DNA from: a virus
IMG/VR virus record: IMGVR_UViG_3300044617_000068
Location: 1 to 53,594 of that record
Direction: 5' to 3' (one strand)
Length of the DNA: 53,594 nt
Every line of letters begins with the position of its first letter. Position 1 is the first letter of the stretch. The notes under the pieces were generated by a model. That model saw only the letters and a list, made by a program, of their open reading frames with translations. It had not been told where the DNA came from and ran no database searches. This document shows, piece by piece, positions 8,460 through 14,950 of this stretch. A program made the position numbers and the translations under genes.

Positions 8460-9224
8460 TTGAGCAAGAGAAAAACAGGTGCTTTAAGAAAAGAACAGAG
8501 CAGATACATGCAAAATCATCAGAAACAAAATCTATATGTGACAGAAACAATAGACTTTAATCAAGAGCATTACAAACGTAATCGCAAACCAATAGAACTG
8601 CTACCGCAGTCAGTCAATCAAGAAAAATATATCCTATCACTAATCGACAGAGACTTAGACATCGTAGTTGTATCCGGTCCAGCAGGCACCGGCAAGACAT
8701 ACTTGGCGATGCTAGCCGCGATCAAGTCCCTAAGGAACGGAGACTGCGATAAGATCATATTGACTAGACCTGCGGTAGCAGTCGATGATGAAAAGCATGG
8801 ATTCTTACCTGGTGATCTTAATAGCAAGATGGAACCTTGGGTTCGTCCATTGCTTGATGTGCTTAGAGAATACTATAGCACTAAAGAATTGGAACACATG
8901 CTAAATGAGCAAATCATTGAAATCACTCCACTGGCATTCTGCCGTGGTCGAAACTTTAAGAATGCATGGGTCATATTGGACGAGGCACAGAATGCTACAC
9001 CAAGTCAACTAAAGATGCTGATGACAAGAATCGGTATCGGTAGCAAGATTGTTATCACAGGTGACATCGAACAGACTGACAGACGAACCGCGGATAACGG
9101 TTTGTTAGATTTGACTAATAAACTCTCTCAGAAACCTGTCAGTGGTATCAGCGTATGTGAATTCGACACGAAAGATATAAGGAGACACAAGATCATAGAA
9201 AGTATATTGAAACTATACAATTAA
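8460..9224 (+). CDS. phoH: PhoH-family P-loop ATPase
   Basis: A 254-residue PhoH-like NTPase. Walker A is GPAGTGKT (73-80), followed by the family segment LTRPAVAVDDEKHGFLPGD and Walker B VILDEAQN (171-178). PhoH is widespread in marine phages of all tail types; its cellular role is unsettled (RNA-associated helicase/ATPase has been proposed). The start is a TTG, chosen because AGGAG lies eight bases ahead and no nearer ATG has a ribosome site. It is one of few plus-strand genes and has its own upstream region with a hairpin leader. Tandem hairpins follow the stop. Confidence 0.92.
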   Translation: MSKRKTGALRKEQSRYMQNHQKQNLYVTETIDFNQEHYKRNRKPIELLPQSVNQEKYILSLIDRDLDIVVVSGPAGTGKTYLAMLAAIKSLRNGDCDKIILTRPAVAVDDEKHGFLPGDLNSKMEPWVRPLLDVLREYYSTKELEHMLNEQIIEITPLAFCRGRNFKNAWVILDEAQNATPSQLKMLMTRIGIGSKIVITGDIEQTDRRTADNGLLDLTNKLSQKPVSGISVCEFDTKDIRRHKIIESILKLYN

Positions 9225-9229
9225 AAGAG

Positions 9230-9268
9230 GGGAAATCAAGTTTCCCATGGGGAAGTTTACTTCCCCAT
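9230..9268. terminator. Tandem hairpins between convergent genes
   Basis: Hairpin A is GGGAAA/TTTCCC (9230-9235, 9241-9246) and hairpin B is ATGGGGAA/TTCCCCAT (9247-9254, 9261-9268). On the minus strand A is followed by CTCTTTT; on the plus strand B is followed by TTTCTCTTT. Hairpin B includes the last codons of the minus gene and its loop holds the TAA stop. It probably terminates in both directions. Confidence 0.65.
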
Positions 9269-9535
9269 TTCTCTTTGTTTTGCTAATGCAGGTGCTTCTT
9301 TTTCTAACTGTGCTACCATTGCCGGATATACTTTCTTATAGTATTCATGTAGTTGATCAAAAGTTCTGTCCAATCTCTGACCTTCTACTACGCATTTTTC
9401 TATTTTGCGCAAACCATAATCCATGATGATGTTGCTAGTAGATATGTCACTACCGCGAACACGCTTGACGAATCTTGCCTGTTCATCAATCTGTCCACCC
9501 GGCTTACGATAAAAACTAATCAATAAGTAACGCAT
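9257..9535 (-). CDS. Small conserved unknown (92 aa)
   Basis: A 92-residue basic alpha/beta protein starting MRYLLISFYRKPGGQIDE, with a beta-rich first half and a helical second half (KKVYPAMVAQLEKEAP). From memory, close relatives with the same N-terminal RKPGGQIDE stretch occur in many aquatic T4-like phages with no known role. Its last codons and stop fall inside a terminator hairpin. It starts one base after the stop of the upstream gene, so it is part of that transcription unit. Confidence 0.75.
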   Translation of the reverse strand: MRYLLISFYRKPGGQIDEQARFVKRVRGSDISTSNIIMDYGLRKIEKCVVEGQRLDRTFDQLHEYYKKVYPAMVAQLEKEAPALAKQREMGK

Positions 9536-9536
9536 A

Positions 9537-9923
9537 TTACTGTTTGTCGAAAGTCAATTCGATTGTACCACCTTGCTCAAATTGATTCCAAGCAAGTAAT
9601 TCTTTTCCACCATTGGTAGTTTGTGAAAAAATATTATAATTGGCGTTGGCTGTCATCTTGATAGTTTGTGCGTTAGGATCCATCCAACCACGATCTACCC
9701 ATACACCTGCTGTTGGGCCATAACTTGTACTACCCTGCATAAAATAAACATTTGGCTGTTGCCAGAAGCGTAAAGACACAGTATTATTAGTATCGCCGGT
9801 AGTCCAAGTCCATTCAGTTTGTCCTGGGCGCAAAGTTACCAATAAACCTTCTGGTTGATTGTGTACTACATCTATATTGTAATCTGTGTTATTGTTAATT
9901 TTTAGTGTGGCTGTCCAACTCAT
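9537..9923 (-). CDS. Beta-sandwich-like unknown (128 aa)
   Basis: A 128-residue protein with strong beta character and many Trp, Asn and Thr residues, opening MSWTATLKINNNTDY. There is no signal peptide or enzyme motif. The pattern (short strands with Asn/Thr turns, LRPGQTEWTW, final strand GTIELTFDKQ) suggests a single jelly-roll or lectin-like domain, but this is only composition-based. An AGGAGA ribosome site and a degenerate late box GTAAATA at 9942-9948 lie upstream. It sits between replication/chaperone genes and a small unknown, so context does not help. Confidence 0.7.
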   Translation of the reverse strand: MSWTATLKINNNTDYNIDVVHNQPEGLLVTLRPGQTEWTWTTGDTNNTVSLRFWQQPNVYFMQGSTSYGPTAGVWVDRGWMDPNAQTIKMTANANYNIFSQTTNGGKELLAWNQFEQGGTIELTFDKQ

Positions 9924-9941
9924 TGTGATTCTCCTGTACTC

Positions 9942-9948
9942 TATTTAC
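9942..9948 (-). promoter_or_regulatory. Degenerate late promoter box GTAAATA
   Basis: Minus-strand GTAAATAGAG lies 18 bases before the ATG at 9923, with AGGAGA between. It differs from the exact box by one base, so confidence is lower. Confidence 0.35.
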
Positions 9949-9952
9949 AATG

Positions 9953-10876
9953 TCAAGAAGTGATTTCGATTAAAGTAGCAGCCAGACAAATCTCGGGGAT
10001 TCCTACAAGTGGAAGATTGGCTAGACCATTACGAATGTGAATGATCGCTGTATCTTTCGCTTGCGGCGTGTTACCCCAAAGATCAAGATTGTCATACATC
10101 CACTTGTATACATCTTCGACCCTAGTAGGATATGTGCTGATGTACTCCATCAATACTTGTCTACCATTCGATACATCTCCACTCTTGAAATGTTCAACTG
10201 CTTTAAGCAAAAGTGCGTCTTCGCTACTTGCTTCATTGCTAGGACGAGTCAACGAGCCTGTGATGCTATTAGCCTGCAATTGATTCAAGCATTTGCGCAA
10301 ATCGGGATATGTAGCACGAACATAGAGATCCAACACTTCGAGGTCGAACTCAATATTCTCAGTAACAAGTACCGTCGCGGCTCTTGCTGTGAATTCAGTC
10401 ATATCAGTCTTAGCGATATGGAACTCATGGCATCGTGACTTTAGTGCAGGAATGATCTTGTGACGATAGTTACAAGTGAGGATATAGCGCACTGTCATGT
10501 GATACGCTTCCATATCATTTCTCAAGGCGGCTTGCGCCGGAGGTGTTAAGTAGTCCGCTTCGTCTAACAGCACTACCTTGAACTTGCCGAAAGGCATAGT
10601 CTGCACAAAACTGTTGATCTTCTCTCTGAGCATATCGATACCATTCTCACGGCTTGCGTTGATCTCAAGCACATCAAAATCTTCGATATTCAATTCGTTG
10701 ATCAATACTTTAGCAAGAGTGGTCTTACCTGTACCAGGATCACCACTCAGCAATAAATGCGGGATACTTTCTTCTTTGATCCAGTGTTGTACTGTCTGTC
10801 GTTGATTATTATCGACAAACACATATTCTTCGACCTTACTAGGTCTATATGCTTCTACCCAAAGTTTGTTTTTCAT
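9953..10876 (-). CDS. g44: Sliding-clamp loader large subunit (T4 gp44-like)
   Basis: A 307-residue AAA+ ATPase of the clamp-loader/RFC small-subunit type, which opens the gp45-like sliding clamp onto primed DNA. Visible motifs are Walker A GDPGTGKT (45-52), Walker B LLDEAD (103-108) and the SRC arginine-finger motif (147-149). The length matches T4 gp44 (about 320). No gp62 or gp45 partner lies in this window. The start overlaps the stop of the BI-1/YccA gene by four bases (ATGA), so expression is coupled to it. Confidence 0.92.
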   Translation of the reverse strand: MKNKLWVEAYRPSKVEEYVFVDNNQRQTVQHWIKEESIPHLLLSGDPGTGKTTLAKVLINELNIEDFDVLEINASRENGIDMLREKINSFVQTMPFGKFKVVLLDEADYLTPPAQAALRNDMEAYHMTVRYILTCNYRHKIIPALKSRCHEFHIAKTDMTEFTARAATVLVTENIEFDLEVLDLYVRATYPDLRKCLNQLQANSITGSLTRPSNEASSEDALLLKAVEHFKSGDVSNGRQVLMEYISTYPTRVEDVYKWMYDNLDLWGNTPQAKDTAIIHIRNGLANLPLVGIPEICLAATLIEITS

Positions 10877-11556
10877 TCTTTTCTATCACCAAAAAGTTGT
10901 AGTAACGATAAGAATATATTAATGAAATTCAAGTATAATGTCAATGCACCCTGGACTTCCTCGACATGATCGCTACTAGAACTGGTAACAATCTCTCTGA
11001 TACGCTGTGTATCATATGCGGTCAAGCCCAAGAAAATAACGATAGCCAAAGCACTGATAACCATCTGAAACACTGTGCTACCCACAAAGATGTTGATTAT
11101 ACTAGCAATTATGATAGCGATCAGTCCCACGAACATAAATTGTCCAATGCTCGTCAAGTCTTTCTTTGTGAAATACCCATAGAAACTCATAGTGCCGAAA
11201 AGCACAGCCGCCCCCATGAATGCGCTCACGATGCTACCCATCTGATATACAGCAAATATAGTGGCGAAACTCAAGCCCATCAATGCCGCAAATCCATGCA
11301 ATAATAGCTGTGCCATTCCTGCACTAGGTCTAGCGTTCAATACGATTGTGACTGCGAATACCGCCGCTAATGGGGCAAAGATCACGATCCACTTAATGAA
11401 CCCTGTAAAAAAGAATTGTAGCAGTTCTGGGCTTGTTCCAACCAAATAACTTACGATCATAGATGTAAGCACGGCTAAGCCCATGTGCTGATAAACTTTT
11501 GCCATAGCGAGGTTTATCTCGCTAGCACTTTTATATGGATGAGATATTGTATACAT
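10873..11556 (-). CDS. BI-1/YccA-family multi-pass membrane protein
   Basis: A 227-residue integral membrane protein with about seven hydrophobic segments (near 22-40, 53-74, 82-104, 107-128, 136-157, 161-180, 201-222). The family signature is visible as LGLTAYDTQRIRE (D182) before the last helix and ALTLYLNFINIFLSLLQLFG in it. Members include human Bax inhibitor-1, calcium-leak channel YetJ, and E. coli YccA, which binds and inhibits the FtsH protease. The second conserved Asp of BI-1/YetJ appears replaced by N210, which favours a YccA-like member. It lies between groES and the clamp loader, with an AAGGA ribosome site. Inhibition of host FtsH during infection is an inference. Confidence 0.88.
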   Translation of the reverse strand: MYTISHPYKSASEINLAMAKVYQHMGLAVLTSMIVSYLVGTSPELLQFFFTGFIKWIVIFAPLAAVFAVTIVLNARPSAGMAQLLLHGFAALMGLSFATIFAVYQMGSIVSAFMGAAVLFGTMSFYGYFTKKDLTSIGQFMFVGLIAIIIASIINIFVGSTVFQMVISALAIVIFLGLTAYDTQRIREIVTSSSSDHVEEVQGALTLYLNFINIFLSLLQLFGDRKE

Positions 11557-11559
11557 ATA

Positions 11560-11913
11560 TTATTCCTTATCACTCATTGTATAGTCATCGACCTTTTCAT
11601 CACTTACCAACAACACATCATTCGGGTCAACTTTACGAATGATCTGTTCTCCCTCAGTATCCTCGATCTTGATACCGCGAGTCCATCTACCATGAGCGAT
11701 CATGATATACTGTCCTACCTTCACATCTTTCTGTTCAGGACCAACAGCATATACCTTGCCCCATCGTGGTCTAATGCCTACACTCTTAGTGTCATCGTTA
11801 CGGAGTATGATGCCACCTTGACTCAATCTTTCTCCGAAATACATCTCTGACACTATGATCGTGTCATTGAGTGGTTTCAAACTGTTTACTTTATATGCAT
11901 TGATATTTGCCAT
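11560..11913 (-). CDS. g31: GroES / gp31-like co-chaperonin
   Basis: A 117-residue GroES-fold protein. The N-terminal KPLNDTIIVSE matches the GroES opening strand (RPLxDRVIV). The mobile loop that contacts GroEL lies near residues 25-48 (FGERLSQGGIILRNDD), and KVYAVGPE plus VKVGQYIMI match the conserved VxAVGxG and VKVGDxVLF segments. The C-terminus is slightly longer than bacterial GroES (97). T4 gp31 replaces GroES for folding the major capsid protein; the same role is likely here. It is preceded by the disordered 118-aa gene and followed by the BI-1/YccA gene in one unit. Confidence 0.88.
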   Translation of the reverse strand: MANINAYKVNSLKPLNDTIIVSEMYFGERLSQGGIILRNDDTKSVGIRPRWGKVYAVGPEQKDVKVGQYIMIAHGRWTRGIKIEDTEGEQIIRKVDPNDVLLVSDEKVDDYTMSDKE

Positions 11914-11914
11914 A

Positions 11915-12271
11915 TTATTTCTTAGTTTCCTTTGCTTTGATCTTTTCTACTTCTAAATCATCTAATGTAAATGAATCTAATTCTACTTCTTCTTTGGTCA
12001 ATGCTGGATGTGCGTTAGTAGCAGGTTGTGTATTAACAGGAGTCGTAGCAGGCTGCTTATTTTTTTGAGGCTGCGCGGATCTGTTGCCTACTGTAGCCTG
12101 ATATTGTTGTCCTACTTTTTGTGTCACTGGTACAACGACCTTGCCACTACTATCGATGGTATCACCTCTAGCATTGGCTTTCATGTTTCCTACAGCGCGG
12201 ACACGCTCATTTTTGGCTGCTAATGCTGCCATATCTACTACTTTACCCTGTGCTGAACGATATTGTTTCAT
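11915..12271 (-). CDS. Disordered basic protein (118 aa)
   Basis: A 118-residue protein opening MKQYRSAQGKVVDMAALAAK, followed by a low-complexity Gln/Pro/Thr/Asn region (70-95) and an acidic-then-basic C-terminal helix. It is expected to be largely unfolded alone. From memory, the same N-terminus recurs in aquatic T4-like phages without a known role. A GAGGAG ribosome site lies six bases before the ATG and a late box at 12323 inside the upstream gene. Head or tail association is possible but not shown. Confidence 0.72.
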   Translation of the reverse strand: MKQYRSAQGKVVDMAALAAKNERVRAVGNMKANARGDTIDSSGKVVVPVTQKVGQQYQATVGNRSAQPQKNKQPATTPVNTQPATNAHPALTKEEVELDSFTLDDLEVEKIKAKETKK

Positions 12272-12281
12272 TTTTAACTCC

Positions 12282-12788
12282 TCACTTTATAAATTCGTCA
12301 ATAGACAAATCATAATAAAGACTATTTATTTTGTGGATGCCTATCAAATACAAAACGAAACTGCTTACACTTGATCCACGACCCACGCCCCAAACTATGT
12401 TATTTGTTCGCATGACATCAACGAGGTATTTCATATAGCGCAATAGATCAAACATATCACGCTCTTGGAACAATAATAACTCTTCACCTACCCGTTGTAG
12501 TTCTTCTTCTGTTTTACATAGATCAAGTACATATTTGGCTATGTCTAGTTCTTTGTATTCAGATGGCATATGCCAATTATTTTGATTGGCAATATCAAAA
12601 CTTTCTACAGATAGATTGGGTTCTATATACCCTACGATATCAGGCTTGTTTGATATATCCAAATTGTCAGAAAAATGTATACTAGTTTCTGACAAGACAC
12701 GGTTCAAGGCCTTTTCAGGATCGTTTAGGTAGATGTTGCAGAGATCATCTTCGCTAAGTATTACTTGACCATATATATCAGTACGCAT
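12282..12788 (-). CDS. DnaE-like fragment with GRGS motif
   Basis: A 168-residue protein from ATG 12788 (MRTDIYGQVILSEDD); the open frame extends to a TTG at 12839 and other TTG codons, and no start has a strong ribosome site. Its C-terminal half matches one segment of bacterial DNA polymerase III alpha: IVWGVGRGSSVSSFVLYL parallels the GRGSAAGSLVAYxLGI motif, and continues into INSLYYDLSIDEFIK like the PLxYxLxFERFLN that follows. The catalytic aspartates (PDxDxDF), the PHP domain and the fingers are all absent, so it cannot polymerise alone. It may bind nucleotide or DNA. It forms a tight unit with the next two upstream genes. Confidence 0.75.
   Translation of the reverse strand: MRTDIYGQVILSEDDLCNIYLNDPEKALNRVLSETSIHFSDNLDISNKPDIVGYIEPNLSVESFDIANQNNWHMPSEYKELDIAKYVLDLCKTEEELQRVGEELLLFQERDMFDLLRYMKYLVDVMRTNNIVWGVGRGSSVSSFVLYLIGIHKINSLYYDLSIDEFIK
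12323..12329 (-). promoter_or_regulatory. Late promoter box AATAAATAG inside DnaE-like gene
   Basis: Minus-strand ATAAATA lies 52 bases before the ATG at 12271, within the 3' end of the DnaE-like gene. The distance is compatible with a leader for the 118-aa gene. Confidence 0.45.
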
Positions 12789-12802
12789 CGTATCATGATA
12801 TA

Positions 12803-13351
12803 CTAAGTTTCTTCCCAAGTCAATCCTAAGTCTTCCCAACTATCAAACTTATGGTCAAATAAGTTGACGATCTTATCCTTTTTACTGAACTTGTCAGCCA
12901 TTACGAGGGTGGGTTCGTTGTACCAATGTTTACCATCAAATTCTAATTTGGCTACTTCATGATATAATTCAAATTTAATGAGGTTGCTTAGTTTGCTACC
13001 AAACAATATCTCATTCATCACTATCTTGCCTTCCATGATAGCATTGCACTTATTCAATAATATCATGCCTATGATCTGATCATATGGTTCTTCTGGGATA
13101 GTGCAGACTTTGATGCCTGCATTGTTGTATTTGTTTATTGCTTCTTTTTCTTCTATAGAGATGAACATGCAATCTTCTACTACTGATCCTAGAAAATGAG
13201 TTACGCGCTCTACTGCTATATTCTGTTCTCTAGTATCTTCTGTATAGATTTCCATCTTGGTATCCATCTCATACAAATTGACCATGAACTTTTCGTCAAA
13301 ATGTATGGCTGATAGGAAAGTGAAACTTTTTTGTATTCTGCTGTGAGACAT
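12803..13351 (-). CDS. Unknown partner of DnaE-like fragment
   Basis: The 182-residue product from ATG 13351 (MSHSRIQKSFTFL) is alpha/beta and slightly acidic. The frame runs on to 13384, but this would overlap the upstream gene. A GTAAATA box ends five bases before the ATG, so the message may be leaderless. No motif was recognised; the pattern IGMILLNKCNAIMEG...MNEILFGSKLSN could be a nucleotide-binding alpha/beta core but lacks a P-loop. It ends 14 bases before the DnaE-like ATG. Confidence 0.65.
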   Translation of the reverse strand: MSHSRIQKSFTFLSAIHFDEKFMVNLYEMDTKMEIYTEDTREQNIAVERVTHFLGSVVEDCMFISIEEKEAINKYNNAGIKVCTIPEEPYDQIIGMILLNKCNAIMEGKIVMNEILFGSKLSNLIKFELYHEVAKLEFDGKHWYNEPTLVMADKFSKKDKIVNLFDHKFDSWEDLGLTWEET

Positions 13352-13355
13352 AGAG

Positions 13356-13583
13356 TTATTTACTAATCCTAACTTGCCCCTCAATGTTTTGTTTCTTGAT
13401 CATACTATCGATCTTTTTTTGGTACTCTTTCTTATAACTCTCAATGACCATATTGATTTGCTGAGTTAATGGTTGATTACCTGTGCGTTGCGCAAAAGTC
13501 AACTTAGTGTAAAGGCCTGATAATGTCTCTTGTAATTGATCGATTGACTTATCAGAAAGATCGGTTATGAACGGGTGTTCCAT
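13356..13583 (-). CDS. Small helical protein (75 aa)
   Basis: A 75-residue, Gln/Lys-rich protein that should form a helical hairpin: DKSIDQLQETLSGLYTKL then QINMVIESYKKEYQKKID. From memory, homologues of this size recur in aquatic T4-like phages. It starts three bases after the stop of the virion gene upstream (GGTAATAAATG) and its stop lies within the GTAAATA box ahead of the next gene. The function is unknown; a small structural or assembly factor is possible. Confidence 0.72.
   Translation of the reverse strand: MEHPFITDLSDKSIDQLQETLSGLYTKLTFAQRTGNQPLTQQINMVIESYKKEYQKKIDSMIKKQNIEGQVRISK
13357..13363 (-). promoter_or_regulatory. Variant late box GTAAATA at start codon
   Basis: GTAAATA on the minus strand ends five bases before ATG 13351 and contains the TAA stop of the upstream 75-aa gene. 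No ribosome site is present. Confidence 0.4.
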
Positions 13584-13586
13584 TTA

Positions 13587-14909
13587 TTACCAAGATGATA
13601 GGGCTACTCGTTTCCAGATATCAGTGCCTGCGTAGAATGTTGCATCCATATAAGTGTTAGGAGTACTTACATTTGTTAAGGTTAGTGTGTTACCTGCAAC
13701 ACCTGCATTTCTAGTATCACTCAAAGTAATTTGAGTAGTACCTACGCTTTTCACATAGTAAACTTGACCACTGTTGATATTTCCGATTGAGTTAACTGAA
13801 ACTCCATTAGCAAACATTGTGTCAAATATAACCGGTGTGTTAACACTTGCATATGACAATGCACTGAAGTTCACATTCGATGATAATGTATTTGTAGCAA
13901 ATGTAAGTCCGGTAGTAGTTCCTGCAGTAGTAGTGATCGCACTACCACCCGGTGTAGCAGAAAGTACAAATGTAGTTGTTGTAGGTGACCCTAAAACATA
14001 ATATGTAGTTGGATTAGAATATCCAGTTATAGAACCTGAACCAGATAAAGTACCTGAAACTTGTACAGGTAAGTTCGCATATAAAACTGCGGTATTACAA
14101 CTAAATTGTCCTGCAGTACCGGTGATTTGTACATTAGATAATGTATTTGCTGTAGCAACAGTTATTGCATTTATAGTGTGCGGGTCGCCATTATAACTGT
14201 CTGTACATACATAAAGATAATCTTCATCTACTGCTACAGTACCGGCTACATCACCTAAAAACCCCGTAGGTGCAGGGGTGCGAATCTGAATTTGAGTAGT
14301 CTTGAACGGTCTGTTTGTTGGCTCTACATATAGTGATGTACCGCAATCAGTTGATGTTACTGTCAAATTAATTTGAGTTACATCATAGGGGAAAGTGAGT
14401 GTCGCTAGTCCACCATTCGACCCTGAGTTTTCTAAAAGGCTCCAACCTGAGTTTTGATTTACTTGTGCGTTTCCTGAAAATGTAATTGTATAGTTTGCTG
14501 TGTTATTTGGTCTGCCTAATTGTAGTTTTACTGTGCTTTGTGTGTTGGTTGGAGCCCAACTCCCGAAATTCAATACGACATTACCTGCTAGGTTACCATA
14601 TTGTAAGTCACCTAGGCTGCAATCTACTGTGACGGCATCTACTAATGCATTGCCTAGATTGTATGTAGTGGCGCGAAACTGTAATGTGCTTGCGTTGGCG
14701 ATCAATGTGTTCGCCATGTCATTGTTGAGTACTGTATTTGCTAATGCAGACTTAAGGACTACTTTGTTCTGTAAGTCTGTGATCTCACTTCCTGCTGTGT
14801 TCAAGTTTGTCTTTATGGCAGTGAAGTTGTCACGGAATCCCTGAGTGCTGTTATTCTGCCCAGGAATTGGATAATTGACATCTATACCGTTTGTGTTAAT
14901 CGTACTCAT
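13587..14909 (-). CDS. Virion structural / fiber protein (440 aa)
   Basis: A 440-residue beta-rich protein. The N-terminus (MSTINTNGIDVNYPIPGQNN) is followed by a short helical stretch with ITDLQNKVVLKSALANTV, probably a trimeric coiled coil, then Thr/Asn/Gly-rich strands. Two modules in the C-terminal half share the pattern TYYVLGSPTTTTFVLSA / VYYVKSVGTTQITLS with neighbouring virion proteins. The final Trp-containing DATFYAGTDIWKRVALSSW resembles a fiber tip or capping segment. A late box at 14930 drives it. The role is probably short fiber or baseplate decoration; no enzyme motif was seen. Confidence 0.8.
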   Translation of the reverse strand: MSTINTNGIDVNYPIPGQNNSTQGFRDNFTAIKTNLNTAGSEITDLQNKVVLKSALANTVLNNDMANTLIANASTLQFRATTYNLGNALVDAVTVDCSLGDLQYGNLAGNVVLNFGSWAPTNTQSTVKLQLGRPNNTANYTITFSGNAQVNQNSGWSLLENSGSNGGLATLTFPYDVTQINLTVTSTDCGTSLYVEPTNRPFKTTQIQIRTPAPTGFLGDVAGTVAVDEDYLYVCTDSYNGDPHTINAITVATANTLSNVQITGTAGQFSCNTAVLYANLPVQVSGTLSGSGSITGYSNPTTYYVLGSPTTTTFVLSATPGGSAITTTAGTTTGLTFATNTLSSNVNFSALSYASVNTPVIFDTMFANGVSVNSIGNINSGQVYYVKSVGTTQITLSDTRNAGVAGNTLTLTNVSTPNTYMDATFYAGTDIWKRVALSSW

Positions 14910-14929
14910 ATCTTCTTTGTTTCCCTAAG

Positions 14930-14936
14930 TATTTAT
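14930..14936 (-). promoter_or_regulatory. Late promoter box CATAAATACTT
   Basis: Minus-strand CATAAATAC lies 21 bases before the ATG at 14909, with AAAGAAG as a modest ribosome site. Confidence 0.65.
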
Positions 14937-14950
14937 GTAAACTAAAACCG

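Noticed and set aside
12803-13384. Start at 13384 for the 182-aa gene
   Set aside because: Overlaps the 75-aa gene and gives a non-conserved-looking N-terminus; ATG 13351 follows a promoter-like box.
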